Source: Grammothele lineata
Taxonomy: Eukaryota; Basidiomycota; Agaricomycetes; Polyporales; Polyporaceae
DNA length: 64,000 nucleotides
NCBI GenBank assembly: GCA_002150815.3
Contig: NDFF03000134.1
Span: 1-64,000 of the forward strand
Reading direction: 5' to 3'
In this document: piece after piece, positions 47,423-58,117 of the stretch
Layout: each line of letters starts with the position of its first letter
How positions within the stretch are numbered: position 1 is the stretch's first letter
The notes under the pieces: generated by a model
Databases searched by the model: none
What the model was told of the DNA's origin: nothing
The model's input: the letters and a program-made list of their open reading frames with translations, nothing else
Program-made: the position numbers and the translations under genes

Positions 47423-49672
47423 ATGGCCTCCTCCTCCTCCGCCGCGCCCGCCCTGCTCGACCCGTCCAAGGCCCTCGAGTACCTCAAGGCCTACGAGCGG
47501 TCGGACGGGCTCTCCGTCGCGGACCTCATGGACTCGCGCGTCCACGGCGGGCTCACCTACAACGACTTCCTCCTCCTCCCCGGCAAAATCGACTTCGCCG
47601 CGTCCTCGGTCGTCGCCGAGAGCCGCATCACCCGCAACGTCGTCCTCAAGACGCCCTTCATGAGCTCGCCCATGGACACCGTCACGGAGAGCGAGATGGC
47701 TATCGCCATGGCGGTAAGCTGTCTCGCACCCCCTCCTGCGCGCTAGTCCCGCGCGCCCGCTCCGAGCACAGTGTGCGACCCACCGGCCCTCTTTCTCTGC
47801 AGCTCCTCGGCGGTATTGGTGTTATCCACCACAACCAGGCCCCCGCCGCGCAGGCCGCGATGATCCGCGCCGTCAAGAGGCACGAGAACGGCTTCATCAC
47901 CGACCCGGTCGTCCTCACCCCTGAGCACTCCGTGGAGGACGTGCTCGACGTGAAGGAGCGCCTCGGCTTCGCTGGTATCCCCATCACCGGTGCGTCTGCG
48001 TCTCTTTGTGTGCACAATGATGAGATATCCTATCATTACAACCTTCGTTCTTCTGAACTAACGCATATACGCGTGATTTGAGGAGCATTCTTTACCACAT
48101 TCTGAGCATCCCGTCATCTTCCCCTTTCTCGAGAGCAGTCAGGACGAGCGGCCCGGAGTAGATTTGCAATTCGAGTCAAGCGCTCATCTTCTCTGTGCCC
48201 GATTCGACAAGATTCGCTCGCGTGGTCTTCGCGTGCATTGACTGTCTGTTCTTGAGATTTGCGGTGCCGACGTCGCATTACCATGGCCCACTCCTAATGC
48301 ACACGGTGCTGACGAGTCTGCAGATACCGGAAAGCTCGGTGGCAAGCTCGTCGGCATCGTCACCAACCGTGATATCCAGTTCCGCTCTCCTTCGACTCCC
48401 CTTTCCCAGGTAATGACGACCGAGCTTGTGACTGCCCGTGAGGGCATCACCCTTCAGGAGGCCAACGACATCCTCCGCGACTCCAAAAAGGGCAAGCTGC
48501 CCATCGTCGACGGTGAGGGCCGCCTGACCTCCCTCCTCGCGCGCTCCGACCTTCTCAAGAACAAGACCTACCCGCTCGCTTCCAAGCTCCCCGAGAGCAA
48601 GCAGCTCTACGCCGCGGCCGCGATCGGCACGCGCCCCGCGGACCGCGAGCGCCTCGCGCTGCTCGTCGACGCCGGGCTCGACATCGTCGTCCTCGACTCC
48701 TCCCAGGGCAACTCCGTCTTCCAGATCGAGATGGTGCAGTGGATCAAGCGGACGTACCCCAAGCTCGAGGTCATCGCCGGCAACGTCGTCACGCGCGAGC
48801 AGGCCGCGAGCCTCATCGCCGCGGGCGCGGACGGCCTCCGCGTCGGGATGGGCTCCGGCTCGATCTGCATCACGCAGGAGGTCATGGCCGTCGGGCGCCC
48901 GCAGGCGACGGCGGTGTACGCCGTCGCGGAGTTCGCGAACAAGTTCGGGGTGCCGGTCATCGCCGACGGCGGGATCTCGAACGTCGGGCACATCGTCAAG
49001 GCGCTCGCGCTCGGGGCCGGGGCGGTCATGATGGGCGGCCTGCTCGCGGGGACGACGGAGGCCCCCGGGGAGTACTTCTGGCACGACGGGAAGCGCGTCA
49101 AGACTTACCGCGGCATGGGCAGCCTGGTGCGTCCGCCCCCTTCTGACCTTCCGTGCGCGTTCCACCGCTCATCAGCTGCCCTCTCATCCTGCGTGCGGGC
49201 CCACAGGAGGCGATGGAGCAAGGCAAGCCCGAGCCGCCCTCGGCGCAGCGCGGGGGCAAAGGGCCTGGCGCGTCCGCGCCGCGCGCGACGGCGACGACGC
49301 ACGAGAACGCGGCCACGACGCGATATTTCTCCGAGTCCTCCGCCGTCAAGGTCGCGCAGGGCGTGTCCGGGGACGTCCAGGACAAGGGCTCCGTGCACGC
49401 CTTCCTGCCGTACCTCTACACCGGCTTGCAGCACTCGCTCCAGGACGTCGGCGTGCAAGATGTGCCCGCGCTCAGGCGGGGCGTGCAGGAGGGCAGGGTG
49501 CGCTTTGAGTTGCGCACGGCGAGCGCGCAGATCGAGGGCGGGGTGCATGGGCTGAACTCGTGAGTGGCTTGCGCGCGCGCTGGGTTGGGCTGAGGTGGCG
49601 GTTTGTGTTCGCCAAGAGTCTTGGCTGACCGTATTTTTCCGCAGGTATACGAAGCGGCTCTTCGCGTCGTGA
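47423..49672 (+). CDS. Inosine-5'-monophosphate dehydrogenase
   Basis: Five exons (47423-47713, 47803-47989, 48324-49126, 49207-49559, 49645-49672) give 553 residues. The TIM barrel starts [15 protein letters not shown] and [12 protein letters not shown]. Two CBS motifs (the Bateman module) span about residues 120-245 ([36 protein letters not shown]). The catalytic loop [13 protein letters not shown] holds the active-site Cys, and [14 protein letters not shown] plus YRGMGSLEAM mark the IMP and flap region. The enzyme oxidises IMP to XMP with NAD+, the rate-limiting step of GTP synthesis, and is the target of mycophenolic acid. I chose the ATG at 47423 (CACCATGG). Intron 2 is 334 nt, unusually long for this window, with a clear acceptor (gtctgcag). 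Codon choice is strongly C-ending, as expected for a highly expressed gene. Confidence 0.97.
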
Positions 49673-50451
49673 TCGAATGCGCCCGAGCGGCGGCCGGCGG
49701 CGCGCTGTATGACAACTTTGAATGTTTGCTTTTTCTTGCTTCCGTCCTCACACACACACACACATCCGCATCTACTGTATCTTCTATGGCTTGTTGTATT
49801 ATCCATCGGGTTTTCCTGCGTACGCGTCCGTCTTTGCGTGCACCCCGCCTGACGAAATTAGCTAGGGCAGGAAGCACATGAAGGCCGGTAGGATAACAGG
49901 CACGCAGAGCCACAGGCTCCAACAAAGGCGAAGCAGGAAGTTCTCGTGACAGGTTTAACCGAGAAGAGCGCCTCGTTCACGTGGTCGAAGCGCGTGCTTC
50001 TCGAGGATCAACAATGCGTCGTCTCCGAGCCCCGAGCCCCGAGTCCCGAGGCCCGAGCTCCTCGACAGCCCTTGACATACGACATGTCGACACGTCTGAC
50101 GTGAGGAGGACCACGCTGCAGATTCTCCGTGAGTGCACGTATTGGTTCAACTCAGCGATACCCAGGGCTCGCGCGGGTCACTCGCGCCGAGGGGGATTCC
50201 CCGCACATCTTGCGGTGAATGGGGGCGACGGTGATGGACGTCGAGCACGCGGCCCGCCGATGGCCGCTCTATGCTCGGTAGGGGTGTTGGCGGCCCGTGG
50301 CGCGCGGTGCGGAGGAGGACTCGGGTGAGCAGGGGAGGACGGAAGGGTATAAGAGTGGCGAGGAAGGGGGAGGTGGGGGAGGTTCGTCAAGCCCTTCCCG
50401 TCCCGCGACCACACTACTCGTCTTTCACGGGAGAAGCAGTGCACGTTCAAG
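49673..50451. other. IMPDH 3' flank and GH10-B promoter
   Basis: It contains a (CA)n microsatellite near 49747-49765 and the TATAAGAG of GH10-B. No gene is seen. Confidence 0.6.
50348..50355 (+). promoter_or_regulatory. TATA box of GH10-B
   Basis: TATAAGAG about 100 bases before the ATG at 50452; the same octamer stands before GH10-A. Confidence 0.5.
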
Positions 50452-52073
50452 ATGAAGAGTCTTACGTCCCTTGTAGTTCTCGCTGCCTGCCTTGCGGGCT
50501 CTGCTAATGCCGTTGCTGTGTGGGGACAGTGTACGTGCTTCTTCTGCCCATCTCTCTGTAGGGTGCTCGCTTACTGACTGCGGTTCCGCATATTTTTCCT
50601 GCAGGCGGAGTAAGTCTCGATCACCCAGGTGAACTTCTGCCTCGCCGGGAGTACTGACGAGACGATGCGCAGGGTATCGGGTACTCCGGCTCCACAGTCT
50701 GCGACGCTGGCTCGACCTGCGTGAAGCAGAACGACTACTACTCTCAATGTCTCCCCGGCGCCGCCTCCACCCCCGCCACCACGCCTCCCGCCACGACTCC
50801 TCCCGCGACGACCACTGGCGGGAGCGCCCCTGCGCCCGCGGCGACGGGCCTCAACAAGGCGTTCGCGGCGAAGGGCAAGGTGTTCTTCGGGACGTGCTCG
50901 GACTCGAACCGGTTCAGCAACGCGCAGGACTCGGCGGTGACGATCCGCGAGTTTGGCGGGCTCACGCCGGAGAACTCGATGAAGTGGGACGCGGTGGGTG
51001 CTCGAGCTCATACCAGTTCTGTTGGGGCTGGACGCTAATTTGGGGCGGGTTGTGGAGGGCAGACTGAGCCGAGCAGGAACCAGTTCAGCTTCTCGGGCTC
51101 GGACGCGCTTGTTAACTATGCGACTACGAACGGCCAGTACATTCGCGCGCACACCCTTGGTAGGTTCTCCTACTGCCGCCCTTCTCGCATCTTCATTGAC
51201 TGACATCGTGAATATAGTCTGGCACTCTCAGCTCCCGTCCTGGGTGTCCGCCATCAACGACAAAGCCACCCTCACGTCCGTCATCCAGAACCACATCTCC
51301 AACCTCGCAGGGCGGTACAAGGGCAAAGTCCGATCCTGGGACGTCGTGAACGAGATGTTCAACGAGGACGGCACGGTCCGCTCCTCCGTGTTCTCCAACG
51401 TGCTCGGCACGAGCTTCGTGAACATCGCGTTCGCCGCGGCGCGCTCCGCAGACCCGAACGCGATCCTGTACATCAACGACTACAACCTGGACAGCGTGAA
51501 CTCGAAGGCGCAGGGGCTTGTTAACCTCGTCAACCAGATGAACGCTGGGGGCCAGGTCATCGACGCTATCGGCACGCAGATGCACCTTAACGTGAGTCTC
51601 CTTCGTTTCTGCTCATCAGGTGGCTGACTGCCGGCTGTGTTCCAGGCTGGTGGTGCTGGGGGCTGCGCTGCTGCAGTTAAGTTCCTTGCGACTGCGAAGG
51701 GCGTTAAGGAAGTTGCCATTACTGGTACGTCTCCTTCCCTTCAATCTGGCTACTCGCGCATGTCTTGAGTCCTCGCGGCGCGCATCCAGAACTCGACATC
51801 GTCAACGCCGCTCCGAACGACTACACACAAGTCGTCAGCGCGTGTCTCGCGGAGCCCAAGTGCGTTTCAATCACGGTCTGGGGTGTGCGCGACCCGGTAC
51901 GTACTGCGTCTGCCGTCTTTATGCCCGATTGCTCTCTTCCTTTGTGTGATTGAGCGCTCACGTGGGCCGCGGTGGAACAGGACTCGTGGCGCGCGCAGAA
52001 CAATCCGCTCCTCTTCGACGCCAACTTCAACCCGAAGCCGGCGTACAACGCGATTATGCAGCTTCTGGCGTGA
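50452..52073 (+). CDS. CBM1-GH10 endo-beta-1,4-xylanase (copy B, intact)
   Basis: Eight exons (50452-50530, 50605-50609, 50673-50993, 51063-51159, 51218-51591, 51646-51724, 51790-51896, 51981-52073) give 384 residues. A signal peptide ([20 protein letters not shown]) is followed by CBM1 ([16 protein letters not shown]...YYSQCLP), a PATTP-rich linker, and the GH10 barrel. The acid/base Glu is in [12 protein letters not shown] and the nucleophile Glu in ITELDI, the latter split by a normal gtacgt intron. The enzyme cuts the xylan backbone outside the cell while CBM1 anchors it to cellulose. The second exon is only five bases (GCGGA) and completes the CBM1 Cys-Gly pair. Compared with GH10-A it has this extra microexon but lacks the intron that interrupts the YINDF region. 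All key residues are intact. Confidence 0.96.
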
Positions 52074-52543
52074 GCGAAGGTCGTGGGTGTCTTTGGATTG
52101 GGTTCCGGTTGCCTGATGTTCCGAACGTCTGTACTTATGCATGGGTAAAATTACGGGAATACTGCGGTTCTCGGTCTCCTTTCAAAAACATTGTTGCGAG
52201 ATAGACGGAGATGAAGAAGAATCTCGAAACTTGAGATATAGCATTTTACCTCAGTCGCGGAGCACGGGCTGCACAGCCCGTATCGGGCGTCTGCGTGCTG
52301 GAAGTCGGTATCTTGAGCGCCGGTCTCCTCGGGTTGCGTGCAGCAGTCATCTTGTCCTTCACCTCACACTTCCTAAGGCTGCTCTAAGTCTGCTCGTCGG
52401 CATCTGGACTCTTGATCACTCGTACACGAACACGGTCATTTGCTACTCGCTTTCGAGTTGTTGACTAGCCCTTCGGTGAGTCAGAGTCCCGGGTTTGATC
52501 TCGAACCGATAACACACGTGTTTACTTCGACAATTGTGTAGAT
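52074..52543. other. Spacer GH10-B / HET-B
   Basis: No gene seen. A tgtag just before the MWLL start of HET-B resembles a splice acceptor, so an upstream leader exon is possible; HET-A has a similar ggtag at the same place. Confidence 0.4.
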
Positions 52544-53682
52544 ATGTGGTTGTTGAACACTGCGAATGCAAAGCTCAAATTCTTCAACAAGCCAGAGGAC
52601 GTTCCCGGAGGCTATACTATCCTTTCGCATGTCTGGGGGGCCGCGTCAGAGGAGGACACGTTCCAGAAAGTCCGGGATGCAGAGAAGCAGTGCCAGGAGA
52701 ACAGTGAGAGACTCGCCTGTCTCGCGGAGAACAAGAAGCCATCCCTGAAGCTCGAGGAGCTCCAGACTGTAGTTGAACAACTTCAGGGGATCGTCGAGAA
52801 ACAACAACACACCATCGATTGGCTCGTTTCCTCGCTTTCTGCCCAAGGGACTGCCCACCATTCTTCTTCTCATCATTCCACACATCCTTCCACATCTTTC
52901 GCGTACCAATACAGTGCCGTACACGCCTATTCTAATGAAGTCAGCGACACACCAGTACGGCCTACGTTGAACCAGGACTTCGCCAACAACCCGCTGCCGA
53001 CCAATCCTCGCGATCTCGTATCAGCCAAGATACACAACTTCCTTCTTCAATCGGAGCTGCAGGGATATGAGTGGGCATGGGCCGACACTTGCTGCATCGA
53101 CAAGACGAGCAGTGCAGAGCTCACCGAGGCCATTAACTCCATGTTCCGTTACTATGCTTCTTCCAATGTTTGCTATGTCTACATGAGCGACGTATCGTCC
53201 TTTCGTGATAAACACTGGAATGGAGACACGGTTTTACGTGACCCCTGGTCGGCATTCAGGAATAGTCGATGGCACACTCGCGGTTGGACGTTACAAGAGC
53301 TCCTGAGCCATATACACACCCTAATTCGATTTGCACTGCTTAGATGCACAGCATGCAAATCGAATTTGGGCCTGCGTAACATGCGAGCCCTCTGGCTCGC
53401 GCGCACATTGTCTGTTCGCTACCAAAGTTTGTATACTACTTGTAGACCATGTAGGCATGCTCTCGCTATGTTTATTTATGCCCGGAGACTCCTATGTCAA
53501 GGAATATGTCGCGTGAGGCGGTCCCGGCGATGTCGCGGGGCAAGCGCCGGACAGCGCGCGCGATCAATCCACAGACGCTGGCGCGCGTCTCGGGCCTGCG
53601 CCCGAACCCCGAGATCGCTGACCGATCGGATGAGCCGATTCCCGTCGGCCCGCCCGATGCTCCCTGCGGCAAAACCCGACCG

Positions 53683-53708
53683 TCCATTATTTCGGTCAGA
53701 ATAATGGA
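53683..53708. repeat. 9-bp perfect hairpin inside the element
   Basis: TCCATTATT and AATAATGGA flank an 8-base loop. The hairpin sits just beyond the oligo-T tract of the minus-strand tRNA-like segment. Confidence 0.7.
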
Positions 53709-53717
53709 CATAAAAAA

Positions 53718-53789
53718 GGCATCATCTACAGGAGTCGAACTCCAATCCTCTCGGAGTCAGCAAAGGGCGTGTACCGCTGAGCCAACACC
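53718..53789 (-). ncRNA. tRNA-like Pol III segment inside the element
   Basis: On the minus strand, TGGCTCAGCGG matches the Pol III A box and AGTTCGACTCC the B box at tRNA-like spacing. The 72-nt segment is followed at once by TTTTTT. The ends GGTGTTG and the 3' GATGATGCC can pair over seven positions, with several G-U pairs. The T-stem and anticodon arm do not fold properly, so I read it as a degenerate tRNA or a SINE head and not as a working tRNA gene. Confidence 0.35.
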
Positions 53790-54519
53790 GCTGATAACTA
53801 GGGAGATCTGAAGTGGCTTATAGGGCTACGAAATGCAAACCGATCGCTGTAAACGACAGCAACATAGGCCGAGCTCGAGCCCTCAGCCTAAGTGCCGCTG
53901 CGGCTCCTACCTCATCGCGACGCGTCCACCCCGCCTCCGGTCTCGTGCCTGTCTGCAATGAAACAGGCGGCAGAGGCGCTGCTCGAGGGACTCGCTAACG
54001 TCGCACTCGGCGCGGGTTAGGCCGCCCCCAAGTCACTTGATGCCCACCGCTCCAGGCGGTGCGCGGCTCGCCCCCTCGCTCATCTGCACCCGGAGACGTC
54101 GACCTCATCAACGCGAGCCCAGTAGAACTGCTCGCGCGCGCGCGCGCGAGGTCCTCCCAATGAGCGAGCGCCCGATCACCACACAGAGCTCGAGCGTGTG
54201 GTGGCACTCCGACTGGCCCCACTGCTCGATCGGCTTGAACATCGACACCTCCTTCGCGCGAGCGCCAGCCCTACCGCGCGGCGCACGTCCTCGAGGATCG
54301 CCCTCGCGGGCACTGCGAAAGGTGGACCCCTTCACGGCAGAGCGCACGCTCCGCTCGCGCCGGTCGACGTCTACGCTCCGCTCGCTCACGGAGAGCCACT
54401 CGCACTGGTGGCTACCTCTAGTCCGAGGTGCGAGCTTCAGCGGGGAGAGCAATGGTGCTCCTCGCGATGTCAGGCCCATACAACGCGATGTATATGCCGC
54501 TTACCAGAGGATATATATG

Positions 54520-54599
54520 TTCTGATGGTCTAGGGGCAATTGCCACCAGGTTTTCTTTACTGTCACAAGTTCGATCCCCATATCAGTACTTGATTTTTT
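54520..54599 (+). ncRNA. Second tRNA-like segment inside the element
   Basis: TGGTCTAGGGG (A-box-like) and AGTTCGATCCCC (B-box-like) lie at tRNA-like distance. TTCTGAT and ATCAGTA can form an acceptor-like stem with one mismatch, and TTTTTT follows at 54593. The T-stem's 5' half has decayed. It is probably a tRNA relic (CTGTCAC resembles a tRNA-Asp anticodon loop) or a SINE fragment. Confidence 0.3.
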
Positions 54600-56631
54600 C
54601 GTCCGTGCACGCGCATGGGACCGGGGACCTGACCGAGGCGGGGGTCAGGCACGCAGGGCCGCCGGAATCGGATCGTATTGGACGGACCAGCCGGCACCGA
54701 TCTGGGGATCGAGCGAGCGATCTGGCGGCAGGTCCGCGCGCTGCGCTGGCGCTTGCGTTTTGATCGCGCGCGCACCCGGCGCTTGCGCTGCCAACGGGTG
54801 CGCGAGACGCGTCTCTCGAACGGACCCCTCCACCCTCCTCGAATGGACTAAATGATGTGCGCGGGGGATGGAGAACATATCTCCAGACATACACAGAAAA
54901 AATGGAAGCGAACGGCAGCCTGGCTGAACCTGGGCGGCGTGCACAAGGTACGCAGTGGCAAATCGGATTTGACCCCTGTGCATGTAAGCAGTGCAAAACC
55001 GGTTTAGGTGCGTATATACTACAGCTCCTTGCACCCAAGACAATCTACTTCATGGCATCAGATTGGACACTGATTGGTGACAAGGTTGCACTCGCTGGAA
55101 AATTATCAGAAGTCACATCTATCCCCTGGGCTGTGTTGCGTTTTGAGCAAGACATCACTGACATCAGTGTGGCGGCGCGGATGAGCTGGGCGTCCAATCG
55201 TTCGACGACTCGCATAGAGGACGAGGCATACTGCCTCCTCGGGATATTTGGCATCAACTTACCAACACTTTACGGAGAGGGGCGCAATGCATTTTACCGA
55301 CTCCAGGAGGAGATAATGAGGACGTCGGAAGACACCAGTCTATATGCATGGGGCGAACAAACTATTATAAGGAATACAAACGATGTTCAAAAGGTTCAAG
55401 TTTTACAATGTGACTCCCAGGGTCAGGCCATAAACAAAACAGCAACTTCTTCTGGCATAGATTGGGCATCCCTTTGCCTGTTCTCTCCCTCCCCTTCAAT
55501 GTTTCGGCACTGTAGCAGCATACGATTCACCCGCACTCGTGGAGCATTGGGGGCTAGTTCAGTGGCACAGGTGAGATTAATTTCACTTGAGTCATCTCTG
55601 GTGTTATCCAACATAATACCAACATCTGTAATTTGATGCAGCATGCCACTGCACCAAACGTGAATTCGTCTCCGGGGCTACCAGTCTCTGCATCATTCAC
55701 GATAACTCCCAAGGGTGCCCGCGTTCGCCTCCCTGTGCATGTGATGGACAATGTTTCAGGAAAGTACATCGTTGCACAACTATCTGGAAGTGTATACACC
55801 ACTTTCCTTGGATCTGAAGATCTCTGGATCATCCTTCGCCACCATGAACAAGCCGTAGGAGAAGATGTGGAGACTTACCTACGCTCAGGGGATGAGCACG
55901 GTTCTCGACTGTTGATCATCTCTGAACCCACCATGAAGCACGCTATTCTGTGGGAGTGGCACAATCTCTATATTCCCCTTCGACCCGCCTACCGTACCTT
56001 GGACTCAAGTGACCCACATGCACTAACAGCAAGCACGGGCTTCTCCATTCCACCATTTACAATCAAGCATCCAGATTGGTTCGTGTCAAGAGGTGTTGAC
56101 GTGACTTCCCAACCCCAGCTATGTAGTATGACACGCATGTCTCGGACAACCTCAATGGGTATAAGACCGGCAACTCTCCTCTACGAATGGTTTATACACG
56201 GAGCACCAACCTATCTTCTGCTTGAGCTCGGAATCTGTGGCCACAGCACAACACAGGCTCCACATTATTGTACATGCTCGTTTTCCACAGATGGTCAGCC
56301 TTCTACTGTAACAAGTTGGCATGACTGTCTCCGTGACCACGTGGTGTTGGGAGAACAGGGGCTGGTACATGTCGATAGGACAACAAACACACTGGTCATA
56401 AATGGATGGGCACGCACTCCCTCTATCACTCTTACATTCATGAAGAACAAGAAGTACACAGATGGATTGACTCTGGAGGTTGTACTTAACTATATCTGTT
56501 GCTAATGGTCTTGACAAATGGACTCCAAGGAAGTTGTTTTGTACTGAATCAGATTACTCATCACTGTTATTTATTTTCTACGCTGATACTCCCTGTCTTC
56601 AACAACGCACGTATATGATCGGCTTAATCAT

Positions 56632-58117
56632 TTAGCACTGTGTATTCTGGTAGATCTGGGTGGCGAAACACTACATTCTACAATTAGTGACCCACCCCAT
56701 CTATTCATTTAAGGTAAGTAGGAGAGAAGCGCACGTTATAGTTATCCGCGTTCTGCATCGCCTCGCTCGGGTTGGACGAGGCGAGGCTCATATCGTACGC
56801 GCAGCCGTAGCCGACGTCCTGCGTGTCCGACGTCGCGTGCGTGAGCTCGTGGAGGGTCGTGCCCGCGCGGACGTTGCGGTTGTCTACGTCGGTGACACCG
56901 TCGCAGAGGCCCGTGCTGTCCACTTCGTCGTAGAAGATGTCGCAGTAGCTGCGCGACGTATACTGAGTCGGTTGATGCTCTGGCAGAGGGAGGGGGAGAG
57001 AAAGGGGGGGTGGCACGCACTAGATGTCTTTTGAGTCGACAAGGCGCGTGTACGCGATAATGCCGTCCGTACAGACCCCGTAGGGATCGTCGCAGTTAAG
57101 CGAACGAGAGGTCAGGTTCTCGTTCGCAACGTTCTGCGTGTCCTCACAATCAGCACCACACATAAGGAACTGGCGTCGATTGGAGGTAGCATTACTCACA
57201 GTGTATATCTGCGAGACGACCGAGGTCTACAGAACAGATGTTAGTCACATGTGCCGCTCGAGGAGCGATATAATGCTCACGGAAGTATTGCCGAAGTAGG
57301 ACGTGAAGAGCGAGTCCGCGCCGTTGTTCGCAATGTAATCTGCAGTGATCGATGCCAGAGACTTCGCCTCGGTGTAGCTGACACACACGAAATCGACGAA
57401 CGAGTGAATACAACTCACACAACGTCAGCCACCAGAGCGCGCACCTGTCCTCGATGAACGTCGCATTGCTGCTCTCCGTGCAGTTCACATACGCGCGCTT
57501 CTCAAGCGGGCGCAACTCGCGCTTTGCGACGTCGTGCTTGACGTTCACACTGACCTTGCTCGCGGATACCTCATACGCATGAGGCCGCGCGTCGGCCTCG
57601 ACGACCTGGAACGTCGTCACCGGCTCGAACTCGAACGCGCCAGGACCGAGCGCCTGGAAGTCGTAGAGGGACGCGACTGCGTACCGCCAGGTGCGTCAGC
57701 GTCGCGCATCTCCAAGCAGAACTGAAAGGGGACAGGGTTAGCGAAAAGGATGGACCCACTATCATGATCCACAACCACAGTCCCCCGCGCCGGAATAACC
57801 ACAAACGCCTCCTCCCCCAGCCTATCCACGTCGACCTGGAGCCTCAACCCCGTAAAGTTCGCGCGCACCCCGCCCCTCGACACCTCGAACGCACGCGTGG
57901 GCAGCGTCCCGTCGAGCACGGTGCCGTACCGGATGACCGTGAGCGGTTCAGAGCCAGTGTTGGTCACCGCGGCGGAGAGCTTGAGGTCTGCGATCGAGGA
58001 GACTTCGGAGGGCGCGGTAAGTGCGATAGAGAGGGCGGGGGCGCGCTTCACGGGCCAGGCGGAGGCGGTGAGCGGCGCGAAGGAAAGGCCGAGGGCGAGG
58101 AGGATGGAAGTGCGCAT
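56632..58117 (-). CDS. Secreted M35 (deuterolysin / aspzincin) metalloprotease
   Basis: Seven exons (57760-58117, 57445-57676, 57281-57377, 57200-57226, 57021-57133, 56735-56948, 56632-56670) give 359 residues with unbroken phase. A signal peptide (MRTSILLALGLSFAPLTASA) precedes a propeptide; VKRELRPLEKRAYVN has Lys-Arg sites for processing. The catalytic domain carries TTLHELTHATSD with HExxH zinc ligands and TQDVGYGCAYDM with the aspzincin Asp (the family's third ligand) and Tyr. The protein ends with a Cys. Deuterolysins and peptidyl-Lys metalloendopeptidases of this family digest protein outside the cell and supply nitrogen in wood. I chose the second Met (58117) because it gives a proper signal peptide; Met at 58144 is also in frame. 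TATAAAG lies about 110 bases upstream. One intron acceptor (cgcgcag before YYCDIF) was picked among several by phase. Confidence 0.93.

Larger units (their letters stand above)
53305..55022. mobile_element. Non-autonomous TIR element inserted in HET-B
   Basis: 1,718 bases flanked by a 7-bp direct repeat AGCTCCT (53298-53304 and 55023-55029), the target-site duplication. The ends form imperfect inverted repeats: aligned without gaps over 72 bases, about 51 positions match, including the shared core TTTGCACTGCTTA. The left end also folds back on itself: AATTCGATTTGCA (53323-53335) and TGCAAATCGAATT (53354-53366) are perfect inverted copies. No transposase-like frame is present. Inside lie two tRNA-like segments with oligo-T tracts and a perfect 9-bp hairpin. 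The TSD of 7 (8 with one mismatch) would suit a hAT-like family, but this assignment is weak. Confidence 0.8.
52544..56505 (+). pseudogene. HET-domain gene copy B, split by a 1.7-kb inserted element
   Basis: The left part (52544-53304) reads MWLLNTANAKLKFFNKPEDV, the HET blocks TILSHVWG and WAWADTCCIDK, and RWHTRGWTLQELL, then runs into foreign sequence. The right part (55023-56505) resumes exactly where the paralogue continues, at LLAPKTIYFMASDW, through EDEAYCLLGIFGINLPTLYGEG and, after a 71-nt intron (55571-55641), a C-terminal half ending LEVVLNYICC. Both parts are otherwise open, so the insertion is the main lesion and looks recent. Like copy A it has a coiled coil (LKLEELQTVVEQLQGIVEKQ) between the first two HET blocks. 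No GT donor exists at the left junction that would let the element be spliced out cleanly, although the right junction does read ctacag. Confidence 0.85.

Noticed and set aside
53305..55022. The insert in HET-B as a giant spliceable intron
   Set aside because: The right edge ends in ctacag, but the left junction has no GT donor at the matching phase, and the flanking 7-bp duplication and inverted ends indicate a transposition event.
30760..56505. GH10 plus HET as one duplicated block
   Set aside because: In copy A the transcription order is HET then GH10 with another gene between, in copy B GH10 then HET. The order is not collinear, so a single block duplication is not supported.
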